Source: Tsuneonella litorea (lineage in GTDB: Bacteria; Pseudomonadota; Alphaproteobacteria; Sphingomonadales; Sphingomonadaceae). From it: a stretch of 64,000 nt of DNA. Both the position numbers and the translations under genes were made by a program. The stretch covers positions 1-64,000 of the forward strand of contig NZ_JAOAMV010000006.1 of NCBI RefSeq assembly GCF_025154015.1, written 5' to 3'. Shown here in pieces: positions 50,336 to 59,712 of this stretch (position 1 is its first letter; each line of letters starts with the position of its first letter). The notes beneath the pieces were generated by a model that saw nothing but the letters and a program-made list of their open reading frames with translations, had not been told where the DNA came from and did not search any database.

Positions 50336-51478
50336 CTATCGCCCGAAGACGGGCAATGACAGCAGGTCGTTGACCGTGACGAACAGCATCAGCGCGAGGA
50401 TTACGGCCACGCCGGCACGGAACGCCAATTCCTGACCGCGCGGGCCGACCGGCTTTCGACGGACCGCTTCGGCCGCGTAGAAAGCCAGGTGCCCGCCGTC
50501 GAGGGCGGGAATTGGCAAGAGGTTGATGAACGCCAAGTTAAGCGAGATCAGCGCAGCGAAGCCGACGAAGGCTATCGGGCCGAGGCTGAGCTGCTCGCCC
50601 GAGAACTTGGCGATCTTGATCGGTCCGCCGAGTTCCTTGACCGACCGCTCGCCGGTGACGATCTGGCCGATCCCGGTGACCATCATCCGCACCAGGTCGG
50701 CGCACTCCTTGAAGCCCAGTCCGATGGATTCGAGCAGCCCGACCGGTTCATAGCGGATCGGGCTCGACCACACGCCCAGGCGACCGACGCGCGACTCGTT
50801 GCCGAAACGGTCGGTCTCGACCGCGCTGCCGATCGTGAGCGGAACGCGCAGTCGTTCGCCTTCGCGCTCGACCGCGATGACCACCGCCTTGCCAGGGTGC
50901 ATCAGCACGCGCTCGGTGATGTCGCGGAACTCGGTCACCGGCGCCCCGTCGATGGCCACGATCCGGTCGCCCACCTGCATCCCGGCCGCTTCGGCAACCG
51001 ATCCGGCCGCGAAGCGCTGGACCACGTTCGTCTCGGCCGGATCGACCTGGACCGGCTTGCCGATCGTCATGAAGAACGCCGCAAAGATCGCGACCGCCAC
51101 GACGAGATTGGTGATCGGCCCGGCCGCCACGATCAGCGCGCGCTTCCACAGCGCGGCATGGTGAAAGCTGCCGTCACGCTCATCGGCGGGCATGGCAGCG
51201 ATGGCGTCGGCATTGGGTATCGACGCCGGGTTCATGTCGCCCTTGAACTGGCAGTAGCCACCAAGCGGCAGCGCCGAGAGCTTCCAGCGCGTACCGCGCC
51301 GGTCGGTAAAGCCAGCGAGTTCCTTGCCGAAGCCGACCGAAAACGCCTCTACCCCGACGCCGAACAGCCGGCCCATCAGATAGTGGCCAAATTCATGGAC
51401 AGTCACCAATGGACCGAGCAGCAGCACGAAACCGACGAGGTAGAACCAGAAGGGCGGCGATTCGATCAATTCAGGCAA
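50336..51478 (-). CDS. rseP: RIP metalloprotease RseP
   Basis: A 380-residue site-2 protease. Zinc motif VTVHEFGHYLMG in the first helix, a central PDZ domain (about 125-215: GDRIVAIDGAPV), and the third zinc ligand in PIPALDGGHLAFY. It cleaves membrane proteins, classically anti-sigma factors, and removes signal peptides. It overlaps dxr by 8 bp and precedes bamA after 183 bp with no clear feature. Confidence 0.95.
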   Translation of the reverse strand: MPELIESPPFWFYLVGFVLLLGPLVTVHEFGHYLMGRLFGVGVEAFSVGFGKELAGFTDRRGTRWKLSALPLGGYCQFKGDMNPASIPNADAIAAMPADERDGSFHHAALWKRALIVAAGPITNLVVAVAIFAAFFMTIGKPVQVDPAETNVVQRFAAGSVAEAAGMQVGDRIVAIDGAPVTEFRDITERVLMHPGKAVVIAVEREGERLRVPLTIGSAVETDRFGNESRVGRLGVWSSPIRYEPVGLLESIGLGFKECADLVRMMVTGIGQIVTGERSVKELGGPIKIAKFSGEQLSLGPIAFVGFAALISLNLAFINLLPIPALDGGHLAFYAAEAVRRKPVGPRGQELAFRAGVAVILALMLFVTVNDLLSLPVFGR

Positions 51479-52622
51479 GCTCCAGCAATTCTTCGGCGCG
51501 GGCCCGCGCCTCGCGATCGACCGCCAGCACTTCGTCGAGCGAGGCGGGCGGCGGCGGCAGGTCGCGAGACAGCACCCGCTCCACCGTTAGCGCAATCCGT
51601 GTGAACGCGATCTTTCCAGCCAGAAAGGCCGCGACGGCGGATTCGTTCGCCGCGTTCAGCACGGCAGGGGCAGCGCCGCCCGCCTGCGCCGCCTCGCGCG
51701 CAAGCCGGGTGGCAGGGAAGCGCGTTTCATCGGGCGCCTCAAAGGTCAGGCTGCCGAGCGCGACGAGGTCGAGCGGCGCCATCGGCGTCTCCATCCGCCG
51801 CGGCCATGCAAGGCACGAGGCGATGGGTACCCGCATGTCGCTCGGGCCAAGCTGGGCCAGCGTCGATCCATCGCGATATTCGACCATCGAGTGGATGACG
51901 CTCTGCGGATGGACGACGATGGCGATCTTCTCGAGCCCGACGGGAAAGAGATGATGCGCCTCGATGAATTCGAGCCCCTTGTTCATCATCGTCGCCGAAT
52001 CGACGCTGATCTTGGCGCCCATGTCCCAGTTGGGATGCGCAACCGCCTGCCCGGGCGTGGCGGTTTCGATCCGCTCGCGCGACCAGGTCCGGAACGGCCC
52101 GCCACTAGCGGTCAGGGTGATCCGGCGGACGTCCTCGATCCGGTTGCCCGCAAGGCACTGGAAAATCGCGTTGTGCTCGCTGTCGACGGGCAGCAGGGTC
52201 GCGCCGTGCTTCACCACCGCGGCGGTCATCACCTCGCCGGCGGAAACGAGGGCTTCCTTGTTGGCGAGCGCGATGCTGCCGCCCTGCTCGATCGCCGCCA
52301 TCGTGGGGGCGAGGCCGGCGCAGCCGACGATCGCCGCCACCGTCACGTCCGCACCGCGCGCGGCCGCGTCGATCAGCGCCGCCGGTCCGCCGGCCGCCTC
52401 GATCTGTGTCCCCCCCAGCGCCTCGCGCAGTGCGGGCAGCCGCGCCTCGTCCGCAACGACGGCGATTTCGGCGGAAAACTCGCGTGCCAGTGCCGCTAGC
52501 GCGTCGGCGTTGCCGTTCGCGGTCAGCGCGACCACCCGCCACGCCCCGCGATCGCGGCGCACGAGATCGAGGGTCGATGCCCCCACCGAGCCAGTCGCCC
52601 CGAGGATCGAGATCGATCGCAT
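51471..52622 (-). CDS. dxr: 1-deoxy-D-xylulose 5-phosphate reductoisomerase
   Basis: A 383-residue MEP-pathway enzyme. NADPH-binding ILGATGSVGASTLDLV at the N-terminus, VDSEHNAIFQCL and ASGGPFRTW in the catalytic part, and the metal-site region VDSATMMNKGLE are all present. Its ATG overlaps the cdsA stop by one base. Its product feeds the isoprenoids used by the UppS enzyme two genes upstream. Confidence 0.97.
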   Translation of the reverse strand: MRSISILGATGSVGASTLDLVRRDRGAWRVVALTANGNADALAALAREFSAEIAVVADEARLPALREALGGTQIEAAGGPAALIDAAARGADVTVAAIVGCAGLAPTMAAIEQGGSIALANKEALVSAGEVMTAAVVKHGATLLPVDSEHNAIFQCLAGNRIEDVRRITLTASGGPFRTWSRERIETATPGQAVAHPNWDMGAKISVDSATMMNKGLEFIEAHHLFPVGLEKIAIVVHPQSVIHSMVEYRDGSTLAQLGPSDMRVPIASCLAWPRRMETPMAPLDLVALGSLTFEAPDETRFPATRLAREAAQAGGAAPAVLNAANESAVAAFLAGKIAFTRIALTVERVLSRDLPPPPASLDEVLAVDREARARAEELLELA

Positions 52623-53338
52623 CAGGTTGCCATCGCCGCGGCGATCGCGCCGACGGCGATCGCCACCGGCAGCATCCCGTCGACCCGGTCGAACACGCCG
52701 CCGTGGCCCGGGATCAGCTTCGAGCTGTCCTTCACCCCCGCCCGGCGCTTGAGCCAGCTCTCGAAAAAATCACCCGCCTGTGCGAGCACGGCCAGGCCAG
52801 CGCCCAGCAGCGCGGCCGCGCCGAGGTTGCCGGGCGAGAGGGCAAGACCCAGTTCGAACCGCGGACCGGCGATGCCCCCATCGATCGCCACGACCCACAG
52901 CACGACCCACAGCGCCGCCCCCGCCATCCCGCCGACGAGGCCGGCCCAGGTCTTCGAGGGGCTGATCGACGGCGCGATCTTCGGGCCGCCGATCGCGCGG
53001 CCGGCGAAGTAGGCAAAGGTATCGGTGAACACGACCGTGCCCACGACCAGCACGATCAGGAAATCTCCGGCACCCGCAAGCACCGCGGCGGCCAGGCCGA
53101 AGTAGAGTGCGCCCGCGATGATCGCCGCCAGCCGGTACGGTACGTGCGCTGTCGCTCCCACCACGAGCAGCACGAACTCGGCGAACGCAACAAGGCTGAC
53201 AAGGACGACGAACGTGTCAAACACCGTGCCCCCGGCGATCAGCGCGCCGATAGCCAGCGCCAGCATGACCACCGCCGACGCCAGCCGGACCGGCAGGTCG
53301 CTCTGCCTGGGCTTCGGCGCGGCGTCAGCGTCCGCCAT
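52622..53338 (-). CDS. cdsA: Phosphatidate cytidylyltransferase
   Basis: A 238-residue polytopic enzyme making CDP-diacylglycerol. C-terminal signature [20 protein letters not shown] followed by VFDRVD matches the CDS family pattern. Start [12 protein letters not shown]; it overlaps uppS by 14 bp. Its product is the substrate for pgsA and pssA elsewhere in the window. Confidence 0.95.
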   Translation of the reverse strand: MADADAAPKPRQSDLPVRLASAVVMLALAIGALIAGGTVFDTFVVLVSLVAFAEFVLLVVGATAHVPYRLAAIIAGALYFGLAAAVLAGAGDFLIVLVVGTVVFTDTFAYFAGRAIGGPKIAPSISPSKTWAGLVGGMAGAALWVVLWVVAIDGGIAGPRFELGLALSPGNLGAAALLGAGLAVLAQAGDFFESWLKRRAGVKDSSKLIPGHGGVFDRVDGMLPVAIAVGAIAAAMAT

Positions 53339-54008
53339 AGCGTCTCTCCCTGCGCGCGAACGCGTCGAGCGCATCGTGCAGGTGCGCGGGCGTGAAGTCC
53401 GGCCACAGCACCTCGGTGAACATCATCTCCGCATAGGCGCACTGCCATAGCAGGAAATTCGACAGCCGTACCTCGCCGCTCGTGCGGATGAGCAGGTCAA
53501 GCGGGGGTAGCGGCGCGGTGTCGAGATGCCGCTCGATGGCCTCGGGCGTGATCTCGCCCTCCGCCGCGGCGCGTGCCGCCGCACGGGCGATCTCGCCTTG
53601 CGCGCCATAGTTCAGCGCGACCGCAAGCGTGCGCGAACCGCCCGCGGTTTTTGCGAGGGCATCCTCGAGCATCTCGACAATGTCGGGGGCCAGGGCTCGC
53701 CAGTCGCCCAGGATGTGCAGCTTCACATCATTGGCGATGAATTCGGGCAGGTCCGATTTCACGAACTTGCGCATGAGGTTCATGAGATCACCGACCTCGT
53801 CCTGGGGCCGGCGCCAGTTCTCGGTGCTGAAAGCGTACAGCGTCAGGCACTCCACGCTGGTGTCCTTGAGACCGCGGACCAGCTTGCGCACCGCCTCGAC
53901 CCCGCGCTGGTGGCCGACCGCGCGCGGCAGGTGCCGGGCCTTCGCCCAGCGCCCGTTGCCGTCCATGATGATCGCGACGTGACGAGCCACTGCGTCAGCG
54001 TTCGCCAT
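53325..54008 (-). CDS. uppS: Undecaprenyl diphosphate synthase
   Basis: A 227-residue cis-prenyltransferase. [13 protein letters not shown] carries the pyrophosphate-binding aspartate, [14 protein letters not shown] the substrate-binding part, and [16 protein letters not shown] the C-terminal signature. It makes the lipid carrier for peptidoglycan. It is 25 bp downstream of frr. Confidence 0.96.
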   Translation of the reverse strand: MANADAVARHVAIIMDGNGRWAKARHLPRAVGHQRGVEAVRKLVRGLKDTSVECLTLYAFSTENWRRPQDEVGDLMNLMRKFVKSDLPEFIANDVKLHILGDWRALAPDIVEMLEDALAKTAGGSRTLAVALNYGAQGEIARAAARAAAEGEITPEAIERHLDTAPLPPLDLLIRTSGEVRLSNFLLWQCAYAEMMFTEVLWPDFTPAHLHDALDAFARRERRYGGR

Positions 54009-54033
54009 CAGGCCACTCCGGTCAACCGCCCGG

Positions 54034-54591
54034 TCACTGGGAAAGGATTTCCTTCTCCTTCGCCGCCGCCGCCTCGTCGGCGAGGCCGACGTACCTGTCG
54101 GTCAGCTTCTGGACCTCGTCCTCGCCGCGCTTGCGGTCGTCCTCGGAGATGTCCTTCTTCTTCTCGTCTTCCTTGAGCGCTTCCATCCCGTCGCGGCGGA
54201 CGTTGCGAATGGCGATCTTGGCGTTCTCGGCATACTTGCCGGCGAGCTTGGCAAGTTCCTTGCGTCGTTCCTCGGTCAGGTCGGGGATCGGGAGGCGGAT
54301 GGTCTGGCCGTCGATCATCGGGTTGAGGCCGAGGTTGGCGTGCGCGATGCCCTTTTCGACCGCAGTCAGGTTCGACTTGTCCCACACCTGCACGCTGAGC
54401 ATCCGCGGCTCGGGCGCCGAGACGGTCGCCACCTGGTTCAGCGGCATCATCGCGCCGTAGACCTCGCACACGACGGGATCGAGCAGGCTGGTGTTGGCCC
54501 GGCCCGTGCGCAGGCCCTGCAGATCGCTTTTCAGCGAGTCCACCGCGCCCTGCATCCGCCGCTCGATGTCGGCCTTGTCGTACTTTGCCAT
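54034..54591 (-). CDS. frr: Ribosome recycling factor
   Basis: A 185-residue RRF with the three-helix bundle and hinge: [20 protein letters not shown] near the start, then [19 protein letters not shown] and [13 protein letters not shown]. It splits post-termination ribosomes with EF-G. It begins 3 bp after the pyrH stop, the usual pyrH-frr pair. Confidence 0.97.
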   Translation of the reverse strand: MAKYDKADIERRMQGAVDSLKSDLQGLRTGRANTSLLDPVVCEVYGAMMPLNQVATVSAPEPRMLSVQVWDKSNLTAVEKGIAHANLGLNPMIDGQTIRLPIPDLTEERRKELAKLAGKYAENAKIAIRNVRRDGMEALKEDEKKKDISEDDRKRGEDEVQKLTDRYVGLADEAAAAKEKEILSQ

Positions 54592-54594
54592 GAT

Positions 54595-55314
54595 CTAGCT
54601 TCCCTGCACTATCGTCTGGACGCCCTGCCCCTCCAGCACCTTCGCCAGGTTGCCCTGTTCGCGGATCGAGAAGACCACGATCGGGATGCCGTTGTCGCGG
54701 CACAGCGCGACGGCGGACGCGTCCATCACCTTGAGATTATCGGCCAGCACCTTGTCGTAGGTTACTGTATCGAAACGTTTTGCACTCGGATTTTTCTTCG
54801 GGTCGCTGTCGTAGACCCCGTCGACGCTGGTACCCTTGAGCAGTGCGTCGCACTTCATCTCGGCCGCGCGCAGCGCCGCGCCGCTGTCGGTCGTGAAATA
54901 GGGTGCGCCGACGCCGGCCGCGAAGATCACCACCCGGCCCTTTTCGAGGTGGCGTTCGGCGCGGCGGCGGATCACCGGCTCGCAGACCTTGTCCATCTCG
55001 ATCGCCGACTGCACGCGCGTCGCCACGCCGAGCTGCTCGAGCGCGCTTTGCATCGCAAGCGCGTTCATCACCGTGGCGAGCATCCCCATGTAGTCGGCCT
55101 GCGCGCGGTCCATGCCCTGTGCCGCGCCCGCCATGCCGCGAAAGATGTTGCCGCCGCCGATGACGAGGCAGACCTCGAGCCCGGTGTCCTTTGCGGCCTT
55201 CACCTCTTTGGCCAGTTCCATGACGAACGACGGATCGATGCCGAACTGCTGGCCACCCATGAGCACTTCGCCCGAGAGCTTCAGCAGGACGCGTTTGTAT
55301 CTCGGTGTAGCCAC
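54595..55314 (-). CDS. pyrH: Uridylate kinase
   Basis: A 239-residue UMP kinase of the amino acid kinase fold. Seen: [35 protein letters not shown]-like segment ([17 protein letters not shown]) and [12 protein letters not shown] start. It is divergent from the MBL-fold hydrolase, which separates it from tsf, so it probably has its own promoter in the 99-bp gap. Confidence 0.97.
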   Translation of the reverse strand: MATPRYKRVLLKLSGEVLMGGQQFGIDPSFVMELAKEVKAAKDTGLEVCLVIGGGNIFRGMAGAAQGMDRAQADYMGMLATVMNALAMQSALEQLGVATRVQSAIEMDKVCEPVIRRRAERHLEKGRVVIFAAGVGAPYFTTDSGAALRAAEMKCDALLKGTSVDGVYDSDPKKNPSAKRFDTVTYDKVLADNLKVMDASAVALCRDNGIPIVVFSIREQGNLAKVLEGQGVQTIVQGS

Positions 55315-55413
55315 GGGAGGGCGAAATCCTTACGGTCGGCGGGAATGGAGGCTCCCTTAGCGAGCAACCGTCAGGGGCGCAAAGGGAAAGCCTGTCGGAA
55401 GGGGGAAGCACCG

Positions 55414-56478
55414 ATGCGCCGTTGGATGATCGCGCTGGCCGCGGCTGCGCTCGTGCTGGTGGTGGCCGTCTTCCTGCTCCAGAAGGACATCGGCGAATGG
55501 CTGTACGATCGCGCGGTCGGCGAGCGCATCGCCGCTGCGCCGCTGGCCGCCGCGACGGGACTCACCGTGGGCCTGTGCGGGACCGGATCGCCGATGCCGG
55601 GGACGGATCGCGCGGGGGCCTGCACCGTGGTCCTGGCAGGCGACCAGGTGATCCTCGTCGATGCGGGCGAAGGGGCTGCGCGGAACCTCGCCCGCATGGG
55701 CGTCGATCCCGGCCGCGTGAGCGCGGTTTTCCTGACCCATTTCCATTCCGACCACATCGATGGCCTCGGACCGCTGAACCTGCTGCACTGGACCGGCAAG
55801 CGCGACCGCGTGCCCCTGCCGCTGATCGGCCCACCGGGAGTCGAGACGGTCGCGGCCGGTTTCAACGGGGCCTATGCCCTCGATCACGGATACCGGGTGG
55901 CGCACCATGGCGATCGAATCGCCCCCGCGACCGGCGGGACACTGCTGGCACAGCCGTTCGCCCTGCCCGCCCGCCCCCAGGTCGTCTTCGAGCGCGCGGG
56001 CCTGCGCGTCACCGCGTTCGCCGTCGATCATCGTCCCGTCGCGCCCGCCGTCGGCTATCGGATCGACCACCGGGGACGCTCGGTCGTCGTCAGCGGCGAC
56101 ACCGCGCAATCCGCCTCCCTCGAGCGGGTCGCAAGCGGCGCGGACCTGCTCGTCCACGAGGCGCTCCAGCCCCGCATGGTCGCCAGCCTGACCCGTGCGC
56201 TCGAGAAAGCCGGACGTGTCCACACGGCGCAGATCACGCGCGACATCCTGACGTATCATGCGACGCCCGCCAAAGCTGCCGAAAGCGCGCAGCGCGCTCG
56301 GGTGCGCCAGCTCGTCCTGACGCACCTCATCCCGCCGCTTCCCCGGGCGTACTTCTACCCTGCGTTCCTCGGCGAGGCGTCCGAGCGATTCGACGGTCCG
56401 ATCATCGTCGGCGACGACGGCCTGGTGTTCGACCTGCCGGCCGGCTCGCGCGAGATCCACCGGTCAAACCGCTTCTGA
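55414..56478 (+). CDS. MBL-fold metallo-hydrolase, RNase Z-like, membrane-anchored
   Basis: A 354-residue protein with an N-terminal hydrophobic anchor or signal (MIALAAAALVLVVAVFLL). A metallo-beta-lactamase domain follows: LCGTGSPMPGTDRAG, FLTHFHSDHIDGL (zinc ligands), VVSGDTAQS and LTHLIPP. It resembles RNase Z/arylsulfatase-type hydrolases, but the N-terminal export signal argues against tRNA processing in the cytoplasm. The substrate is unknown. GGGGGAAG precedes the ATG. It is inserted, in opposite orientation, in the otherwise conserved tsf-pyrH block. Confidence 0.88.
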   Translation: MRRWMIALAAAALVLVVAVFLLQKDIGEWLYDRAVGERIAAAPLAAATGLTVGLCGTGSPMPGTDRAGACTVVLAGDQVILVDAGEGAARNLARMGVDPGRVSAVFLTHFHSDHIDGLGPLNLLHWTGKRDRVPLPLIGPPGVETVAAGFNGAYALDHGYRVAHHGDRIAPATGGTLLAQPFALPARPQVVFERAGLRVTAFAVDHRPVAPAVGYRIDHRGRSVVVSGDTAQSASLERVASGADLLVHEALQPRMVASLTRALEKAGRVHTAQITRDILTYHATPAKAAESAQRARVRQLVLTHLIPPLPRAYFYPAFLGEASERFDGPIIVGDDGLVFDLPAGSREIHRSNRF

Positions 56479-56491
56479 CCGGAGATGCGAA

Positions 56492-56521
56492 AACGGCCGC
56501 CGGATCGCTCCGGCGGCCGTT
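56492..56521 (-). terminator. Intrinsic terminator after tsf
   Basis: Perfect 13-bp arms AACGGCCGCCGGA / TCCGGCGGCCGTT with a 4-nt loop; on the minus strand TTTTCG follows. It lies 25 bp after the tsf stop and also just behind the convergent MBL-fold gene. Confidence 0.85.
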
Positions 56522-56546
56522 ATCGGTTCAGGCGGGGAAAGGGGGT

Positions 56547-57473
56547 TCAGCCCTTGACCGCTGCGGCCACCTCGGCGGCGAAGTCGGTTTCTTCCTTCTC
56601 GATCCCTTCGCCGAGCTGGAAGCGGACGTAGTCCTTCAGCGTGATCGGCGCGCCGGCTTCCTTGCCGGCCTTCGCCACGACTTCGCTGATGGGGGTCTTG
56701 TTGTCCATCACGAACACCTGGCTGAGCAGCGCGTTCTCCTTGGCGAACTTGGCGATCGCACCGTCGACCATCTTGGCCTGGACTTCCGCCGGCTTGCCGC
56801 TTTCGGCGGCCTTCTCGGCGGCGACCTTGCGCTCGCGCTCGATCACTTCGGCGTCGAGACCGTCGGCGTCGAGCGCCTGCGGGAACGCGGCGGCGATGTG
56901 CATCGCGAGCTGCTTGCCCAGCGCCTCGAGCGCGCCCTTGTCGGCGGTCGATTCGAGCGCGACGAGCACGCCGATCTTGCCGAGGTTCGGCGCGGCGGCG
57001 TTGTGCATGTAGGGGACCACGACGCCGTCCGAGACCGAGACGTGCTTGAGGCGGCGGATCTGCTGGTTCTCGCCGATCGTGGCGACGTTGTCGGTGAGCT
57101 TGTCGGCAACGGTGCCCCCGTCGGGATAGGCCGCGCCCTTTAGCGCCTCGACGTCGTCCGAACCCTGCGCCAGCGCGACTTCGGTCACCTTGCGGACGAA
57201 GTCCTGGAACTTGTCGTTCTTGGCGACGAAGTCGGTTTCCGAGTTCACCTCGACCGCGACGCCGCGGGTGCCTTCGACGGCCACGCCAACGAGGCCCTCG
57301 GCCGCGGTGCGGCTGGACTTCTTGGCGGCGGTGGCCAGACCCTTGGCGCGCAGCGCGTCGACCGCGGCCTCGATGTCGCCGTTCGAAGCCTCGAGGGCCT
57401 TCTTGGCGTCCATCATGCCCGCGCCGGTCTTCTCGCGCAGGTTCTTCACGTCGGCGGCGGTGAAAGCAGCCAT
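56547..57473 (-). CDS. tsf: Translation elongation factor Ts
   Basis: A 308-residue EF-Ts, the nucleotide exchange factor of EF-Tu. N-terminal UBA-like domain with [20 protein letters not shown], then the core with [13 protein letters not shown] and AMHIAAAFP. It follows rpsB by 78 bp with a hairpin in between and ends at a strong terminator. Confidence 0.97.
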   Translation of the reverse strand: MAAFTAADVKNLREKTGAGMMDAKKALEASNGDIEAAVDALRAKGLATAAKKSSRTAAEGLVGVAVEGTRGVAVEVNSETDFVAKNDKFQDFVRKVTEVALAQGSDDVEALKGAAYPDGGTVADKLTDNVATIGENQQIRRLKHVSVSDGVVVPYMHNAAAPNLGKIGVLVALESTADKGALEALGKQLAMHIAAAFPQALDADGLDAEVIERERKVAAEKAAESGKPAEVQAKMVDGAIAKFAKENALLSQVFVMDNKTPISEVVAKAGKEAGAPITLKDYVRFQLGEGIEKEETDFAAEVAAAVKG

Positions 57474-57500
57474 GGTACAATTCCTTCTTGAAAGCGGTGC

Positions 57501-57526
57501 GGCGCCGGGTGGTAAGGCCCGGCGCC
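57501..57526 (-). terminator. Hairpin between rpsB and tsf
   Basis: GGCGCCGGG (57501-57509) pairs with CCCGGCGCC (57518-57526), a 9-bp GC-only stem with an 8-nt loop. No U tract follows on the minus strand. It is most likely an attenuating or processing structure that sets the rpsB:tsf ratio. Confidence 0.5.
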
Positions 57527-57551
57527 TGGTATCAGGTACTCGGGAAGCCGA

Positions 57552-58322
57552 TCAGGCTTCGGTGGCGGCTTCGGCGGCCGCGGCTTCGGCCGGCGGCTCG
57601 GCCATCGCGCCGACGTCTTCGCCCGAATCGATCGTGGCCTTGCCCTTGCCGGTCGAGGCCGCTTCGGCGACCGCGTCGCAGTAGAGGCGGACGGCGCGCG
57701 CGGCGTCGTCGTTGCCCGGGATCGGGAAGGCGATGCCGGTCGGATCGACGTTCGAATCGAGCACCGCGACGACCGGGATGCCGAGCACGCCGGCTTCCTT
57801 GATCGCGAGGTCTTCCTTGTTCGCGTCGATCACGAACATCACGTCGGGAATGCCGCCCATGTCACGGATGCCGCCGAGCGACAGTTCGAGCTTGTCGCGC
57901 TCGCGGGTGAGCTGGAGGATTTCCTTCTTGGTCAGGCCCGAGGTGTCGCCCGAGAGCTGTTCCTCGAGGCTCTTGAGCCGGCGGATCGAGCCCGAGATGG
58001 TCTTCCAGTTGGTCAGCATCCCGCCGAGCCAGCGGTGGTTGACGAAGTGCTGGCCGGACCGGCGCGCGGCCTCGGCGATCGGCTCCTGCGCCTGGCGCTT
58101 GGTGCCGACGAACAGCACCTTGCCGCCCGAACGCACGGTGTCCTGGATGAAGTCGAGCGCACGCGCCATCAGCGGCACGGTCTGCGACAGATCGATGATG
58201 TGAACCCCATTGCGGGCGCCGAAGATGTACGGCTTCATCCGCGGGTTCCAGCGGTGGGTCTGGTGGCCGAAGTGTGCGCCGGCCTCGATCAATTGCTGCA
58301 TGGTGACGGTCGGGGCCGCCAT
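57552..58322 (-). CDS. rpsB: 30S ribosomal protein S2
   Basis: A 256-residue S2: [47 protein letters not shown] and [16 protein letters not shown]. An Ala/Glu-rich tail follows, common in sphingomonads. AAAGGA precedes the ATG. Upstream lies a 228-bp leader (58323-58550) without a gene; it holds the promoter, and two CGTCGCGA repeats 21 bp apart (58505-58512, 58526-58533). Confidence 0.97.
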   Translation of the reverse strand: MAAPTVTMQQLIEAGAHFGHQTHRWNPRMKPYIFGARNGVHIIDLSQTVPLMARALDFIQDTVRSGGKVLFVGTKRQAQEPIAEAARRSGQHFVNHRWLGGMLTNWKTISGSIRRLKSLEEQLSGDTSGLTKKEILQLTRERDKLELSLGGIRDMGGIPDVMFVIDANKEDLAIKEAGVLGIPVVAVLDSNVDPTGIAFPIPGNDDAARAVRLYCDAVAEAASTGKGKATIDSGEDVGAMAEPPAEAAAAEAATEA

Positions 58323-58550
58323 AGGTAATTCCTTTCCGGTTGAGCCTCTGGAGAACTGGAACCGTGCGGAGATCCCGCAGCCGGCACCGGTATGTGGCGC
58401 TCTCCATGTGGATTTGCCCGTCCTGTCGGCCCGCCGGAACGGCAGGATTCGGAACGAACGGCGGCGCCCTTAGCGTCCGCGGGGCGAGAAATCCACCCTC
58501 AATTCGTCGCGAGGAATGCGAATCCCGTCGCGAATTCGCTTGACTAGGAG

Positions 58551-58565
58551 GAACAAATAGGGAAC
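58551..58565. promoter_or_regulatory. Candidate LexA (SOS) box, GAAC-N7-GAAC
   Basis: GAACAAATAGGGAAC fits the alphaproteobacterial LexA motif GTTC-N7-GTTC in direct-repeat form (reverse strand GTTCCCTATTTGTTC). It lies just after a -35-like TTGACT (58540-58545), where bound LexA would cover a plus-strand promoter, 96 bp before the small membrane protein at 58662. It is also 228 bp upstream of rpsB. The remaining sequence to 58661 shows one DnaA-box-like TTGTCCACA (58613-58621) and no gene. Confidence 0.5.
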
Positions 58566-58661
58566 AAACAACCCGTCGCGGGAACGTCTCGCGGCTTGGT
58601 GGTTTCCACCAGTTGTCCACAGGCTGTCAACACGCCTGTGCCGCTTCGAGGGTTCCGACTG

Positions 58662-58931
58662 ATGACTGCCATCCTGCTCACCCTGCTGTTCGCAACCGTC
58701 GCCGTGGCGAGCGCGCTCACCCTTGCCGACGCAGTCGTGCGGGGCCGAGCCGCCGTTCGGCGGGTTCGCGCAGAGCTGTCACGGTGCGATGCGATGCGCA
58801 CGGTCACGATGACTGTCGACGGCGCGCCAGGCGCGCGGATGCCTGCCCTGCGCCCCGCGCCAGTTAATGCAGTTCGCTCGTCGCAGCGTCGAACGGCGCG
58901 GGCACCGGCCCCGCGGCGCGTTGCCGCCTGA
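58662..58931 (+). CDS. Small single-pass membrane protein, possibly SOS-regulated
   Basis: An 89-residue protein. One N-terminal hydrophobic helix (TAILLTLLFATVAVASALTL) is followed by a basic stretch (VVRGRAAVRRVRAEL) and an Arg/Pro/Ala-rich tail. I do not recognise a named family. GAGGG lies 9 bases before the ATG. A LexA-type box upstream suggests damage induction. Small membrane proteins under LexA often delay division (Caulobacter SidA is one), but that role is only a guess. Its end overlaps pssA by 68 bp in antisense, so the real C-terminus may have drifted. Confidence 0.55.
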   Translation: MTAILLTLLFATVAVASALTLADAVVRGRAAVRRVRAELSRCDAMRTVTMTVDGAPGARMPALRPAPVNAVRSSQRRTARAPAPRRVAA

Positions 58932-59712
58932 TCTTCGCATAGCGCAGGATCGACCACGGCATCGTCGCCAGGTACACCAGGCAGATCACCGCCAGCGTCC
59001 ACCACGGTTCGAGCAGCAGCGCCGCAAAGACCATTCCGACCACTGCAATCACGCCCAGCCGCACGTCACGCCGCGGACGCATCCGCCCCCAGCTCAGCGT
59101 CGCCAGGTTCGAGATCATCAGGAATGCCACGAACGCGGTCCACGGCGCCACCACCAGCGGATCGCGGAAGGTTTCATCGCCGGTAGCCATCCACAGGTAG
59201 ACCGGGAGGAATGCCAGGCCCGCCCCCACCGGGGCCGGCACGCCGGTCAGGAAACCGGCCGACTTGTGCGGCTGGTCCTTCACGTCGATCTGGGCATTGA
59301 ACCGCGCGAGGCGAAGGGCGCCGGAAATCGCGAAGGCGAGCGCGGCGAACCATCCGATCCGGGACAGGTCGCCGAGCGACCAGAGAAACAGGATCAGCGC
59401 CGGGGCCGTACCAAAGCTGAGCGAATCGGCCAGGCTGTCGAGCTCGGCCCCAAAGCGCGACTGCGCCTTGAGCAGGCGTGCGGCACGCCCGTCGATCCCG
59501 TCGAGCACGCCTGCAAGGATGATCGCGATCACCGCCTCGCGCCACATCCCGTCGATCGCGAAGCGTATCCCGGTGAGACCCGAACACAGCGCCGCGGCAG
59601 TGATCGCATTGGGCAGCACCGCCCGCATCGGCAGGCCCTGGCTTCGTCCCTGCGGGCGAAGCGGCGTCTCGTCCTCGGCCGCCTTGGGCCCGATGCGCGG
59701 CTCGTCGGGCAT
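58864..59712 (-). CDS. pssA: CDP-diacylglycerol-serine O-phosphatidyltransferase
   Basis: A 282-residue CDP-alcohol phosphotransferase with about seven helices. The signature is complete: DGIDGRAARLLKAQSRFGAE followed by LDSLADSLSFG. It makes phosphatidylserine, which the overlapping psd gene product decarboxylates. The start overlaps the psd stop by one base. Confidence 0.95.
   Translation of the reverse strand: MPDEPRIGPKAAEDETPLRPQGRSQGLPMRAVLPNAITAAALCSGLTGIRFAIDGMWREAVIAIILAGVLDGIDGRAARLLKAQSRFGAELDSLADSLSFGTAPALILFLWSLGDLSRIGWFAALAFAISGALRLARFNAQIDVKDQPHKSAGFLTGVPAPVGAGLAFLPVYLWMATGDETFRDPLVVAPWTAFVAFLMISNLATLSWGRMRPRRDVRLGVIAVVGMVFAALLLEPWWTLAVICLVYLATMPWSILRYAKIRRQRAAGPVPAPFDAATSELH

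Noticed and set aside
58613-58621. DnaA box (TTGTCCACA) as part of a replication origin
   Set aside because: Only one clear box is present, there is no AT-rich unwinding element, and the neighbours are not typical origin genes.
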